Below, in pieces: positions 34,346 to 44,200 of a DNA stretch of 63,081 nt. Below the pieces are notes generated by a model. It made no database searches and was not told the DNA's origin. It saw only the letters and a program-made list of their open reading frames with translations. The position numbers and the translations under genes were made by a program. Source of the stretch: Haloarchaeobius iranensis (GTDB taxonomy: Archaea; Halobacteriota; Halobacteria; Halobacteriales; Natrialbaceae); assembly GCF_900103505.1 (NCBI RefSeq), contig NZ_FNIA01000019.1, forward strand, positions 1-63,081, written 5' to 3'. The number at the start of each line of letters is the position of its first letter. The stretch's first letter is position 1.

Positions 34346-35824
34346 ATGGACCTCACAGCCCGCGAGATCGATATCGCGACGCCGACGCCGACGGTCATCC
34401 TCCACACGGCCGACGCCGAGGAACTCGGCGCGCACCCGCTCGACAGACTCCGCATCGAGCAAGCGGAGCGGACGTACACCGGCGTGGTGGAGACGACGAC
34501 CGAACTCGTCGAGGAAGGGGTGCTGGCCGTGACCAGCCGACTCGGACACGTCACCGGCCCGGTTACGGTCTCACTCGCCCCGAAACCACGTTCGGTCGCC
34601 CACATCCGGACCAAGCTCGAGGACCACGAGCTGGAGCAGTCGGACCTCCAACAGCTCGTCCGGGACATCGACCGGAACCGGCTCACCGACGTCGAGCTCG
34701 GGGCCTACGTCGCGGCGCTCCACGCGAACGGGCTCTCACACGAGGAGACGCGCCACCTGACGCAGGCGATGACCGATATCGGAGAGCGCCTGGACTGGTC
34801 GGAGTCCGTCGTCGCCGACAAGCACTCCATCGGCGGCGTGGCCGGCAACCGCGTGACGCCCATCATCGTGCCCATCGTCGCCGCTGCTGGCGTCACCATC
34901 CCCAAGACCTCCTCACGGGCCATCACCTCGCCCGCTGGCACCGCCGACACCATGGCGGTGTTCTGCGACGTGGAGTTCACGACCGACGAGGTGCGCGAGG
35001 TGGTCGAGGAGACCGGCGGCTGTCTGGTGTGGGGTGGGGGCGTGGAGCTCTCGCCCGTGGACGACAAGATAATCCGGGCCGAGAACCCGCTGTCGGTCGA
35101 CCCACCGGGACAGGTCATCGCCTCCGTCCTCTCGAAGAAGAAGAGCGCCGGCTCGAACCGGGTGCTCATCGACATCCCGTACGGCGAGCACGCGAAGGTG
35201 ACGAGCCTCGTCGCGGCCCGCGACCTCGCCGAGGACTTCCGGCTCGTCGCCGAACACCTCGACATCGACATCGCGTGCACCATCACCCGCGGTGGCCAAC
35301 CGATCGGCGAGGGTATCGGGCCGATTCTGGAGGCCAGGGACGTGCTCGCGGTCCTCGACGGTGGCGGACCGCTCGAGCTCAGACTGAAGAGCGTCAGGTT
35401 GGCGGACATCCTGTTCGACCTGTGTGACGTGGACGCCGATGCGACGGAGCTCCTCGACTCCGGTGCTGCCCTCGAGAAGTTCCGCGAGATCGTCGCGGCC
35501 CAGGGCGGTGACCCGGACGTAGCCCGCGACGACCTGAGGCCCGGCGAGCGTCGCCACGTCGTCACTGCTGGCCGGGACGGCATCGTGCTGAGCATCCAGA
35601 ACCGGACCATCAGCCAGGTGGCACGCCGCGCCGGCGCACCGCGGGACGCCGGGGCGGGTATCCGGCTCCACTGTCGGGAGGGCGACGCGGTCGAGGCCGA
35701 GGACGAACTGTTCACCGTCTACGCGGAGAAGGCCGGGAAACTGACCGAGGCAGTCGAGTACAACGCCGGCGTCGAGGCGGTCCGCATCGGCGACCCCGAC
35801 GAGGCCCTCATCGAGCGGCGCTGA
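34346..35824 (+). CDS. deoA: AMP phosphorylase (thymidine phosphorylase family)
   Basis: 492 aa, close to the length of archaeal AMP phosphorylases. It has an N-terminal about 85-residue extension absent from bacterial thymidine phosphorylases. The catalytic core contains KHSIGGVAGNRVTPIIVPI and KTSSRAITSPAGTADTM, followed by KKKSAGSNRVLIDIP. It converts AMP + phosphate to adenine + ribose-1,5-bisphosphate in the archaeal nucleoside/pentose-bisphosphate pathway that feeds type III RuBisCO. Ribose-1,5-bisphosphate isomerase and RuBisCO are not in this window. The ATG at 34346 is 50 bp from the divergent DUF3592-like gene. Confidence 0.92.
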   Translation: MDLTAREIDIATPTPTVILHTADAEELGAHPLDRLRIEQAERTYTGVVETTTELVEEGVLAVTSRLGHVTGPVTVSLAPKPRSVAHIRTKLEDHELEQSDLQQLVRDIDRNRLTDVELGAYVAALHANGLSHEETRHLTQAMTDIGERLDWSESVVADKHSIGGVAGNRVTPIIVPIVAAAGVTIPKTSSRAITSPAGTADTMAVFCDVEFTTDEVREVVEETGGCLVWGGGVELSPVDDKIIRAENPLSVDPPGQVIASVLSKKKSAGSNRVLIDIPYGEHAKVTSLVAARDLAEDFRLVAEHLDIDIACTITRGGQPIGEGIGPILEARDVLAVLDGGGPLELRLKSVRLADILFDLCDVDADATELLDSGAALEKFREIVAAQGGDPDVARDDLRPGERRHVVTAGRDGIVLSIQNRTISQVARRAGAPRDAGAGIRLHCREGDAVEAEDELFTVYAEKAGKLTEAVEYNAGVEAVRIGDPDEALIERR

Positions 35825-36077
35825 CGACCGGGGTCCGATTCGGTCGGCCCCGGTTCGGAAACTCGGGCGGCAGTCGGCGGGTCATCAGTGGCCAGTGGCC
35901 GCAACCGTTGGCACGCCCCCGGACTGCTTTTTACAGGCGGTCGAGGCGAATGCCCCGGGGCTTGACCCCGAGGCGATTCACCAGTTCTTCTCCCGGTCGA
36001 GTCGGTCCCGGTGCGCACGACTGGGGCCGGCGTCCAGTTCCGGAGGCTTGAAGCCAATCTTGTGGCCAAGGTACGGT

Positions 36078-37103
36078 GTGAACGTTCGCAACGCCGCCGC
36101 GACGCTCGTCGGGTTCGCCATCGCGGCTGCCGTGCTGCTCGGACTGGCGTCCCTCGTCGGCACCGGCGAGATACTCGACGCGATCAGCCGCGCGAACCCG
36201 GTTCGGGTCGTGATGGTCCCGCTGGCCATCTTCGCCTGGCTCTGTGTCTGGGGGGTGTCCCTGCAGGTCATCCTCGCTGCGGTGGGGGTCGAGGTATCCG
36301 TGGTCGACGCGGTGCTCGTCCACGCCGGCGCGGCGTTCGCGAACCACATCTCACCGTTCGGCCAGGCCGGCGGTGAGCCCATCGCGGCGTGGCTCGTCAC
36401 CGAGACGAGCGACGCCGAGTTCGAGCGCGCACTGGCGGCGATGACCAGCTTCGACACCATCAACGTGGTCCCGTCGCTGCTGTTCGCCCTCGTCGGGCTG
36501 GGCTACTACGCGGTCCAGGCCGTCCTCATCCAGCGCATCCAGTATCTGGCGGTCGGACTGGTCGTACTCACGGTGACGCTCCCCGTACTCGGTGCGCTCG
36601 CGTGGCGGAACCGGGACGCACTGGAACGTCGGCTCGTCGGCGTCGTCGTTCCGCCGCTGCGGTTCCTCGACCGCGTGGTTCCCAAGTTCTCGATGCCGGG
36701 GCGTGCAGCCGTCGAACGGACCGTCAAGGAGTTCTTCGTCAGCATCGAACGCATCGCGACCGACCGCCGGCGACTCGTCATCGCCCTCGTGCTGTCTGCG
36801 GCCGGCTGGGCGCTCCAGGCGGCCGGGCTCTGGTTCGCGTTCTGGGCGCTCGGAATCGTCATCCCGCCGTACATCCCGCTGTTCGTCGTCACGCTCGGGG
36901 CGTTCGCCGGTGCGCTCCCGACGCCGGGCGGTCTCGGCGGTGTCGAGACACTCCAGATAACGCTGCTCGTCGCGACGACGTCCGTCCTCGCGCCGACCAT
37001 CACCGCCGCGGTCGCGATCTCCCGCGTCGGCGGCTTCTTCTTCACGACCTCAGTCGGCGCGGCCGCTATCGGCATCCTGAAGGTCAGGACGAAGTCGGTC
37101 TGA
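36078..37103 (+). CDS. Lysylphosphatidylglycerol synthase TM domain / UPF0104-type flippase-like protein
   Basis: 341 aa, about eight membrane segments. Family markers are AAFANHISPFGQAGGEPIAAWLV near residue 90-110 and GALPTPGGLGGVETLQITLL near the C-terminus, as in the UPF0104/AglD2-like group. These proteins move or modify lipid-linked compounds; exact role unknown. The GTG at 36078 (VNVRNAAATLVGFA) starts just before the first helix. An upstream in-frame extension to 35895 has no coding character. Convergent with the alkaline-phosphatase-like gene, 5 bp apart. Confidence 0.88.
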   Translation: MNVRNAAATLVGFAIAAAVLLGLASLVGTGEILDAISRANPVRVVMVPLAIFAWLCVWGVSLQVILAAVGVEVSVVDAVLVHAGAAFANHISPFGQAGGEPIAAWLVTETSDAEFERALAAMTSFDTINVVPSLLFALVGLGYYAVQAVLIQRIQYLAVGLVVLTVTLPVLGALAWRNRDALERRLVGVVVPPLRFLDRVVPKFSMPGRAAVERTVKEFFVSIERIATDRRRLVIALVLSAAGWALQAAGLWFAFWALGIVIPPYIPLFVVTLGAFAGALPTPGGLGGVETLQITLLVATTSVLAPTITAAVAISRVGGFFFTTSVGAAAIGILKVRTKSV

Positions 37104-37108
37104 CCGCC

Positions 37109-38026
37109 TCAGCGATAGCCGAGCTGTTCGAGTCGACTCTCGACGTCCGCGTCGACCGACTCGTCCGCGTCGACCAGGTCGCCCGCCGCCACGGGGTCGT
37201 ACTCGCCCTCGTCGGTCGCCGTCGTGACCGCCCACGGGACCGTCCTGAGCTCGGGCAGGGCGATACCTGCGGCGTGGCCGTAGAGGCCCTTCTCGCCGAC
37301 CGCGTTGCCGTGGTCGGCCGTGACGACGGTCCGGCCGGCGTCGACGTTCGACCGGAGCAGGTCGACGTCCTCGAGGACGAGCTCGAGGTTCTTGCGGTAC
37401 GCGTCCCACACCTCGTCGACGGTCCGGTTGCCGAAGCGGAGGTCCTCCCAGACCGAGAGCGACTCGTCGCCGAAGTCGTCGAGCGCGATGCCGTCGTCGC
37501 GGTCGTCCGCCAGGGAGGGGAAGTGGGGCTGCATGTAGTGGACGACCAGGCGGTCCGCGTCGTGGGTCCGCGCTGCCCGGACCGCCGCCGCGGTCACCTG
37601 CCGCGGTGGTGTGGTCCCGACGTCGTCGTCCCAGCCGTCTCGCCAGACCTCCTCCACGAACGCGAACGCGTCGTGGTCGATGTGCGACGCGCTGTACGGG
37701 TTCGCGGTGACGTAGCCCACGTCTCCGAGCTCGTCCGGGCTACGCGGGCCGAACGTCGCGTCGAGCCACTCCGTCGAGGTACCCCCTGGAGAGACGCGCG
37801 TCTCCTCCGTCGGATAGCCGAAGTCGCCCGCCGTCTCGGCCCAGAGGTCCGCCCGACAGGCGTCGAGGACGACCAGCATGTCCCACTCCTCGGCGAACAT
37901 GTCGTCAGCGTCGAGGGTGCGGGCGTACCGCAGGTAGGACCGCGAGACGAACTCCCGAACGGCCCCGAACCCCGCCCCGCGGAGGTTCTTCACGGTCTCG
38001 TCGACGAGCGAGACTGCTTCGTTCAT
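37109..38026 (-). CDS. Alkaline phosphatase/sulfatase-superfamily protein
   Basis: 305 aa. The start region MLVVLDACRADLW matches the metal-binding Asp and following nucleophile position of the alkaline-phosphatase fold as seen in haloarchaeal sulfatase-like proteins. HYMQPHFPSL and TADHGNAVGEKG...YGH supply further metal ligands near the C-terminus. Without a signal sequence it is probably cytoplasmic. The ATG at 38024-38026 (MNEAVSLVDE) is preferred over a longer frame to 38218. Substrate unknown; related haloarchaeal genes occur near glycosylation or lipid loci, in keeping with the flippase-like neighbour. Confidence 0.78.
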   Translation of the reverse strand: MNEAVSLVDETVKNLRGAGFGAVREFVSRSYLRYARTLDADDMFAEEWDMLVVLDACRADLWAETAGDFGYPTEETRVSPGGTSTEWLDATFGPRSPDELGDVGYVTANPYSASHIDHDAFAFVEEVWRDGWDDDVGTTPPRQVTAAAVRAARTHDADRLVVHYMQPHFPSLADDRDDGIALDDFGDESLSVWEDLRFGNRTVDEVWDAYRKNLELVLEDVDLLRSNVDAGRTVVTADHGNAVGEKGLYGHAAGIALPELRTVPWAVTTATDEGEYDPVAAGDLVDADESVDADVESRLEQLGYR

Positions 38027-38153
38027 ATCACAGTCGTGGTCTATCGAGCGGAAAGCTACTTCGATACGGCCCGACAGCGCTGTACCCGGTGGCAGTAGAG
38101 CGAGCTGTGGGAATCCTGCAGTTTCAAGGGCCGAGATGCGGTAGTCGTTTCCG

Positions 38154-39056
38154 ATGAGCGCGGACCGCAGGGCGCCGACAGTGTTCCGTCTGCTGTCGGA
38201 CGAGACACGACTCGACATCCTCTGTGCCGTCGCGGAGGCCCAGGAGGAGTACGAGGAGTTTCCGGAAGGCCCCGTCCAGTTGTCGTTCTCCGAGATCTAC
38301 GAACGCGTCGCCGTCGACAACACGTCGAAACTCTCGTACCACCTCGGCGAACTGGACGGCGTGTTCCTCAGGAAGAGCGAGGACGGCTACTCCTTCACGC
38401 ACGTCGGTGAACGGCTGACCCGGTTCGTCCTCGCTCGGAACTACGAGCGACCCGCGTCCTTCGAGCCCATCGGGACGGCGGGCACCTGCCCGTTCTGCGA
38501 GGCCGAGTCGCTCGAGGCCCGCCTCCACCACCAGTTCCTCCTGGTCACGTGCACCGAGTGCGGTCAGGCGGTGTCGAACTACCAGGTCACCCCCACCCAG
38601 GTCCGGACGCACGACGAGGAGGGCCTGATACGGTCGGTCAAGCGGAAACAGGCGACGGACTACGGACTCGTCCGCCGGGGGACCTGTCCGGAGTGTACCG
38701 GCAGTCTGTCGACGGAGATACGCAGTTTCGAGTCCATGCTGCCGTTCGAGGCTGACCCCTTCTTCGTATTCGACCACTGCAGCGAGTGCCTCCGGTTCTA
38801 CAACGCACTGCTCACGTACGGCATCGCGTACCATCCAGCCTCGGTCTCGTTCCACTGGGACCACGGTATCGACGTGACCTCGATGGGACTCTGGGAGTTC
38901 CACGAGTACCTCACGGCGGGGAAGTGGACATCCGAGCGGGTGTCGACGGAGCCCCCGGAGTACCAGGTGGAGTTCACCATCGGGGGGGACCTGCTGCGGT
39001 GTACGGTCGACGAGGAGGCCACCGTCACCGGGACCGAACGCGTGCGACGCAGATGA
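38154..39056 (+). CDS. ArsR-like HTH regulator with zinc-ribbon domains
   Basis: 300 aa. An N-terminal winged helix (about 8-95) begins VFRLLSDETRLDILCAVAEA and contains NTSKLSYHLGELDGVFLRKSEDGYSFTHVGERL. Two CxxC pairs follow (CPFC/CTEC near 111-141 and CPEC/CSEC near 180-215), likely zinc ribbons. The C-terminal part is a mixed alpha/beta domain. Such haloarchaeal transcriptional regulators have no fixed target. It stands alone, divergent from the phosphatase-like gene. Confidence 0.85.
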   Translation: MSADRRAPTVFRLLSDETRLDILCAVAEAQEEYEEFPEGPVQLSFSEIYERVAVDNTSKLSYHLGELDGVFLRKSEDGYSFTHVGERLTRFVLARNYERPASFEPIGTAGTCPFCEAESLEARLHHQFLLVTCTECGQAVSNYQVTPTQVRTHDEEGLIRSVKRKQATDYGLVRRGTCPECTGSLSTEIRSFESMLPFEADPFFVFDHCSECLRFYNALLTYGIAYHPASVSFHWDHGIDVTSMGLWEFHEYLTAGKWTSERVSTEPPEYQVEFTIGGDLLRCTVDEEATVTGTERVRRR

Positions 39057-39202
39057 CCGGATTCGGCTCGAAACGGTAATCCATCTTTCAAAAGCTCCGT
39101 TTACGCAGGACTGAAATACCCCCGCCGGAGCTTCGAATATCCCTCGTACCGGTCCTGCTGGGAGCTCGTGTACTCAACTGGCGTTTTGAAACGGCTCTGG
39201 TA

Positions 39203-39210
39203 ATATATCA
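39203..39210 (+). promoter_or_regulatory. TATA box of the methyltransferase gene
   Basis: AT-rich TATATCAA after TAA at 39201; transcription would start near 39232, leaving a leader of about 24 bases containing GGTGG. Confidence 0.45.
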
Positions 39211-39255
39211 ATAGTTCGATAATTGTTAAGGGTGGTCGGCTCACTGTTCTCGACC

Positions 39256-39990
39256 ATGAGCGAGTCGATACCCAGCCGGTCCACCGACCGAGAGCGCGAG
39301 CACAGCTCGACCCCCGGCACCGACACGAAGCACACCACGTCCGACACTGAGAGACCGATGTCCCTGCGTGAGATCCAGGCTGCGTACGCCGAGTACGCCG
39401 ACGCCTTCGAACGGTTCGCCGTCGTCGGCCGGGCGGTCACCGGCCGCTACCGCAGGCGTCAGTTCGCCGATGCCGAGGGACGGGTCCTCGATGTCGCCTG
39501 CGGCACCGGGACGAACTTCAGGTACCTGCCGGAGCACGTCGACCTCGTCGCGGTCGACATCAGTCCCGAGATGCTCTCGAAAGCGCGCGAGACGCTGGCG
39601 GGCCTGCCGGTCGACGGCGACCTCCAGCGGATGGACGCGGCGTCGCTCTCGTTCGACGACGACAGCTTCGACACGGTCGTGTCGGCCCTCTCGACCTGTA
39701 CGTTTCCCGACCCCGTGGCGGCGCTCCGGGAGATGGAGCGGGTCTGCGAACCCGACGGTCGAATCCTGCTCGTCGAGCACGGCCTGAGCGACTTCGGCCC
39801 GCTCGCCCGCTACCAGCGGTGGCGGGCGGACGCCCACTACGAGAAGGCCGGCTGTCGCTGGACCCAGGAGCCACTGGCCGTCGTCGAGGAAGCCGGGCTT
39901 CAGGTCGAGAACGCTCGAACCGGTCTCCTCGGGATGGTCACCAGTATCGAGTGTCGGCCGCGACGCGCCACCGCCGAACCGGAGCGATGA
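39256..39990 (+). CDS. Class I SAM-dependent methyltransferase
   Basis: 244 aa. The SAM-binding motif I is VLDVACGTGTNF (about 79-90), followed by VAVDISPEML (motif II), QRMDAASLSFDDDSFDTVVSAL and LLVEHG. This is the UbiE/Methyltransf_11 type, so a small-molecule or lipid substrate is likely. The first 35 residues are polar and low complexity. The ATG at 39256 is preferred over the TTG at 39223. Its stop overlaps by ATGA a 39-codon frame leading to the RND gene, so the genes may be co-transcribed. Confidence 0.9.
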   Translation: MSESIPSRSTDREREHSSTPGTDTKHTTSDTERPMSLREIQAAYAEYADAFERFAVVGRAVTGRYRRRQFADAEGRVLDVACGTGTNFRYLPEHVDLVAVDISPEMLSKARETLAGLPVDGDLQRMDAASLSFDDDSFDTVVSALSTCTFPDPVAALREMERVCEPDGRILLVEHGLSDFGPLARYQRWRADAHYEKAGCRWTQEPLAVVEEAGLQVENARTGLLGMVTSIECRPRRATAEPER

Positions 39991-40106
39991 GCGTCGCCCA
40001 CCACGGAGCCGTGTCGGCTGCCAACAGTGGCGCGACCTGCGACGGCCGGTTTACCGCCACCGAACCGCTCGCCGCTGTCCTGTCGGCGGCGCAACCGCTC
40101 CCCTGA
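39987..40106 (+). other. 39-codon ORF bridging the methyltransferase and RND genes
   Basis: ATG at 39987 overlaps the methyltransferase stop (ATGA). The frame MSVAHHGAVSAANSGATCDG... ends at 40106, 6 bp before the RND GTG. Composition is neutral and without motif. It may be a small gene or only a coupling ORF. Confidence 0.3.
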
Positions 40107-40112
40107 ACACCC

Positions 40113-42635
40113 GTGCGACGGAACCCGCTCCAGTTCGTCGTCGGCTTCGTCACGGACCACAGCCGCATCACCATCGCAGTGATGCTACTGCTGACGGTCG
40201 TGGCGGGGGCCGGCGCGACGATGATCGAGGCACCGCCCGACCAACAGCTCGCCAGCGACGCCCCTGCTCAGGAGAAACTCGACTACATCAGCGAACAGTA
40301 CGACACCGGTGACTCGGACGTGGAGACCGTCAGCGTCTACGTCCGAGACACCGACGGGAACGTCCTCTCCAAGGGCGCGCTCGTGGACGTGTTGGAGTAC
40401 GAGCAGCGCATCGCCAGCAACGCCTCCGTGGCGCGGTCCCTGGCCGACGGTCGGGGGACGACCAGCGTCGCCGGACTCGTGGGGGCGCGTCTCGCCGGCG
40501 ACCCGTCCGCGAGCGCCGAACGACGGCTGACAGCGCTTCGGTCCGCCGACGCGACCGAGGTCCGGTCCGCGGTCCGCGCCACGCTCGCCTCGGACAGCGA
40601 TGGCCTGTCGCTGATGCCTGCGTCCTACGAGCCACGGACCGCCAGCGCCGAGTCGACCAGAGTCGTCGTCCACTTCGCCGCGGACGCGCGGTCCGACGCA
40701 GGTACCGAGCCCGAGGCCGTCCTCCACCGCGCGGCCCTGAGCGAGTCGGACGGCGGGGACCGCGAGTACTTCATGCTGACCGGGCCCGCGACCGAGGACT
40801 TCGGCAAACGCACCGTCGTCGACAACCTCGAGCTCATCGGCCCGCTCGCGCTCCTGCTCATCCTCCTCACCCTGGCGTTCGCCTACCGGGACCTCCCCGA
40901 CCTCCTGGTGGGCATGACCGGGGTCCTGCTCACCCTCGTCTGGATGTTCGGACTCATCGGGTGGCTTGGCGTGCCCTTCGGCTCGGCTGGTATCGTCGCT
41001 CCCATCCTCCTGATCGGGCTGAGCATCGACTACGGCATCCACGTCTTCATGCGGTACCGCGAGGAGCGGGCGGCATCCCCCGACCTCGGGGTCCGGTCGT
41101 CGATGAGACGCGGCCTCCGTGGCGTCGGCGTGGCGCTCGCGCTGGTGACGCTCACGACCGCAATCGGCTTCCTCGCGAACCTGACGAACTCCCTCGGGTC
41201 AATCCGCCAGTTGACGCTCGCGACGGCGCTCGGGGTGGTCGCCGCCCTGATCGTCTTCGTCACCATCGTTCCGGCGTTGAAGGTCGAACTCGACGCGCTG
41301 CTCGACCGGCTCCTCGGTGACCGGAACATCCCGCCGATCGGGGCCGCCGGCGGGCGGCTCACGCGGTTCCTGACGGCCGGTGTCACGGCGGCCCGCATCA
41401 GCGCCGTCGGCGTGGTGCTCGTCGCGGTCGTCGCGGGGGCCAGTGGCGCGTACGCCTCGACGGAACTGGACCGCGAGTTGGGAACCTACCCGGACGAGCC
41501 GGCCGACTGGAAACAGGACCTCCCCGACCCCGTCGGCATCGAGGAGTACCCCTTCCTCGAGCGCAACAGCTACGTCCGGAGCAACTATCGGGCCACCGGA
41601 GCGGACTACTCGCCGGCCCAGATTCTCGTCGAGGGTGAGGTGACCGACCCGGAGACCCTGGAACGCATCGACACCGCCACGGCCCGTCTCTCCGACTCGG
41701 AGGCAGCCTACCGACGCGCCGACGGCTCGGTGCCGATCCGTACGCCGCTGACAGTGATGGACCGTGTGGCCGCCCGTGACGACTCGTTCGCGTCGGTCTA
41801 CCGCGCGGCCGACACGAACGGCGACGGTGTCCCCGACCGGCATCTCGAGCGTGTGTACGATGCCCTCTTCGGGTCGGCCCCCGATCAGGCGTCTACCGTC
41901 GTCGAACGCGACCAGGACGGCTACCGCTCGGTCCGCGTGGTGGTCCCGATGCGCCAGTCGTCCGACGACAGGGACGTCGCCGCGACGATGTACGGGGGTG
42001 CGGAACCAATCGACGAGGCCGCCGACCTCTCGGCGACGGCCACCGGTGACAGCGTCATCAGGGAGGTGCAGGGCGACCGCCTGACGAGCAACATCTTCGC
42101 GACGCTCGTGGTCTCTCTGGTCGCCATCGTGGCGCTGCTTGCCGGCATCTACCGGCTGACCGAGGGTCGGGCGTCGCTCGGTGTGGTGACCGTGCTCCCG
42201 GTCGCACTCGTCGTGACCTGGGTTCTCGCGGGGATGTGGCTGCTCTCGGTCCCGCTGACGATGTTCACCGCACTGATGATAAGCCTCGCCATCGGACTCG
42301 GCGTCGACTACAGCATCCACGTCACCGAGCGGTTCGCACAGGAGTTCGGGGCGGTCGCCGACCCCTTCCAGGCGCTGGAGACGACCGTCGTCGGCACCGG
42401 TGGTGCGCTGCTCGGGAGCACCGGGACGACCGTCGGCGCGTTCGCGACGCTCTCGCTCGCCACGTTCCCGGGCCTCAGGCAGATGGGGCTGATGGTCGGG
42501 CTCGCACTGCTGCTCTCGTTCGTCGCGAGCGTGTTCGTCCTCCCGAGTCTGCTCGTGCTCTGGGCCCGGGCGGTCGGGCTGGACGCCGGCACCGCGGCCT
42601 CGCGTGCGACCGGTGCTGCAGAGGGAACCGACTGA
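40113..42635 (+). CDS. RND-superfamily (MMPL-type) membrane transporter
   Basis: 840 aa with the two-fold RND layout. One helix at the N-terminus, a large extracellular domain (about 40-240), and a cluster of helices with LSIDYGIHVFMRYREE. A second extracellular domain (about 440-660) is followed by a second helix cluster with LGVDYSIHVTERF. The Asp-Tyr pairs in these helices are the proton relay of MMPL/HpnN-like proteins, which move lipids or hydrophobic compounds. It starts at GTG 40113. Substrate unknown. Confidence 0.9.
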   Translation: MRRNPLQFVVGFVTDHSRITIAVMLLLTVVAGAGATMIEAPPDQQLASDAPAQEKLDYISEQYDTGDSDVETVSVYVRDTDGNVLSKGALVDVLEYEQRIASNASVARSLADGRGTTSVAGLVGARLAGDPSASAERRLTALRSADATEVRSAVRATLASDSDGLSLMPASYEPRTASAESTRVVVHFAADARSDAGTEPEAVLHRAALSESDGGDREYFMLTGPATEDFGKRTVVDNLELIGPLALLLILLTLAFAYRDLPDLLVGMTGVLLTLVWMFGLIGWLGVPFGSAGIVAPILLIGLSIDYGIHVFMRYREERAASPDLGVRSSMRRGLRGVGVALALVTLTTAIGFLANLTNSLGSIRQLTLATALGVVAALIVFVTIVPALKVELDALLDRLLGDRNIPPIGAAGGRLTRFLTAGVTAARISAVGVVLVAVVAGASGAYASTELDRELGTYPDEPADWKQDLPDPVGIEEYPFLERNSYVRSNYRATGADYSPAQILVEGEVTDPETLERIDTATARLSDSEAAYRRADGSVPIRTPLTVMDRVAARDDSFASVYRAADTNGDGVPDRHLERVYDALFGSAPDQASTVVERDQDGYRSVRVVVPMRQSSDDRDVAATMYGGAEPIDEAADLSATATGDSVIREVQGDRLTSNIFATLVVSLVAIVALLAGIYRLTEGRASLGVVTVLPVALVVTWVLAGMWLLSVPLTMFTALMISLAIGLGVDYSIHVTERFAQEFGAVADPFQALETTVVGTGGALLGSTGTTVGAFATLSLATFPGLRQMGLMVGLALLLSFVASVFVLPSLLVLWARAVGLDAGTAASRATGAAEGTD

Positions 42636-42666
42636 GGGTATTGCTCGCCCTCGATTCGGCGGCGCG

Positions 42667-43995
42667 TCACTCCCGTTCGACGACCGTCCGGTAGACTGCC
42701 GGGTACTCCCGAAGCTTGGCGCGTCCGACCAGCGCGTACAGGTACGCCTGCAGTCGCGCCCGCCAGATCTCCCAGTCCGACCCCGCGTCCTCGTCGACGG
42801 TCGCCACCTGGAGATCCTCGACGGCCCGCCCCGCCTGGCGCGTCAGCAGCGGGGGCGGGTCGGCGCCGACGACCGACCGATACACCGACCGCGCCCGACG
42901 CTTCTCCGCGAGCACGTGCCCCGAGTCGAACCCGGAATCGCCCTCGTCCACGACGAGTTCGTCGACGGCGAAGCGGTGGGCACGCACGCGGGCGACACCC
43001 TGCGAGAGGGCGACCACGGTCGCGACACGTAGCTCCTCGTCGACGGCCGTGGTCCACGGAGCCGGGGCCGCGGTCGGGAAACACCAGTCAGCGAGCCGAC
43101 GGTGGGAGAGGGCGTACGGACCGGTCTGTTCACCGTCGCCGAGGCCGAACCGGGCAAGGACCTCGTCCTCGGACGGAACCTCCGAGAGCGCGAGCTGGAA
43201 CTCGGCCCTGGCCGACTGCAACGCCCCAGCGTGCGGCCGGGCGTCGCTCCCGAGGCGGTCCGCGAGGTGCCGCTGGAACCGTTCCGCGCTCTCGACGTTG
43301 ACCTCGGCCTGGAGCAGTTTCGCTGTCGCCTCACCGACGCCGGTCGCCTCGACGTCGTCCGGGTTCCGTTCGTCGGCGGAGCCGTCCTCGTCCGCCGCCC
43401 ACCACTCGGTCCGCTGGTCGGCCCGCAGGGCTTCCTGCTCGATCTGCAGGTACCACGCGAGGTCGGTCGCCGGGTCTGAGACGCGATACGGGTCGAGGGT
43501 GGCGACAACGGCGTCGACCCGGTCCCGCAACGCCTCCCCTCGCTCGGCCAGCTCGTCCAGCGTCACCTCCCCGAGCGCCCAGCGGGCCTCCCCGAGGTAC
43601 TCGCCGGCGAACTGGAGGCCGTAGGTCGCCTTCCAGAGGGCGTCGTGTGTCTTCCCCGAGCGGAGGTCCTGACGGGCGTCTTCGAGCCAGCCCCCTGCCC
43701 CGGTGAATGGCCTGTCTCGGTCGAGGCGCTCCCAGCGTGGTTCGGACTGCTCGACGGTTCGTGCGAGCAGTTCGACCGCGAACCCGGCGTGGTCCTCGGT
43801 CACCGTCGGTCGCCAGTGGGCGGTCACCTCGGGCGGTGTCGGGTAGTGTCTCGTCGCGGCGTCGGTGAGCCTATCGGGCAACGCTGTCGGCTCGGTCACG
43901 CCCACAGCGGCGGTAGTGCCCGCGCCGAGCGTCGCCAGCCCGGCGACACTGCCGAGAAGCCGTCGTCTACTGAGGGAGGGGAGGTCGGGGACCAT
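42667..43995 (-). CDS. Tat-exported hypothetical protein
   Basis: 442 aa. The N-terminus has a Tat motif SRRRLLGSVAG followed by a hydrophobic segment (LATLGAGTTAAVGV) without a lipobox, so the protein is probably exported and released or held by an uncleaved anchor. The rest is largely alpha-helical and acidic, with no motif I recognise. Similar haloarchaeal secreted helical proteins are unannotated. Convergent with the RND gene and divergent from the MBL-fold gene. Confidence 0.7.
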   Translation of the reverse strand: MVPDLPSLSRRRLLGSVAGLATLGAGTTAAVGVTEPTALPDRLTDAATRHYPTPPEVTAHWRPTVTEDHAGFAVELLARTVEQSEPRWERLDRDRPFTGAGGWLEDARQDLRSGKTHDALWKATYGLQFAGEYLGEARWALGEVTLDELAERGEALRDRVDAVVATLDPYRVSDPATDLAWYLQIEQEALRADQRTEWWAADEDGSADERNPDDVEATGVGEATAKLLQAEVNVESAERFQRHLADRLGSDARPHAGALQSARAEFQLALSEVPSEDEVLARFGLGDGEQTGPYALSHRRLADWCFPTAAPAPWTTAVDEELRVATVVALSQGVARVRAHRFAVDELVVDEGDSGFDSGHVLAEKRRARSVYRSVVGADPPPLLTRQAGRAVEDLQVATVDEDAGSDWEIWRARLQAYLYALVGRAKLREYPAVYRTVVERE

Positions 43996-44116
43996 GTCGT
44001 TATCGCACGTTTCCGTGTCCCGTCACTTAGTTGTCGTCCCGACGTAGTCGACGAGGGTCGACGGCATCCCACCGGGTCGCCTCGGCCCCCGTCTCGCAGC
44101 TCTCTCCGGGCGCGCC

Positions 44117-44132
44117 GATGTCAGCAGACATC
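44117..44132. promoter_or_regulatory. Perfect 6-4-6 inverted repeat in the divergent gap before the MBL gene
   Basis: GATGTC, AGCA, GACATC. It lies about 120 bp from both the Tat-hypothetical start and the MBL gene start. Could be a regulator site; no other support. Confidence 0.3.
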
Positions 44133-44200
44133 TCGGACAGGCAATGTATTTCTGATTGGTGATTCCCATTGTGTATATTTTAACCCCGGTTCGGACAGGA

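Noticed and set aside
35895-36077. N-terminal extension of the flippase-like gene
   Set aside because: Cys/Arg-rich and unlike the family; the GTG at 36078 gives the expected start right before the first helix.
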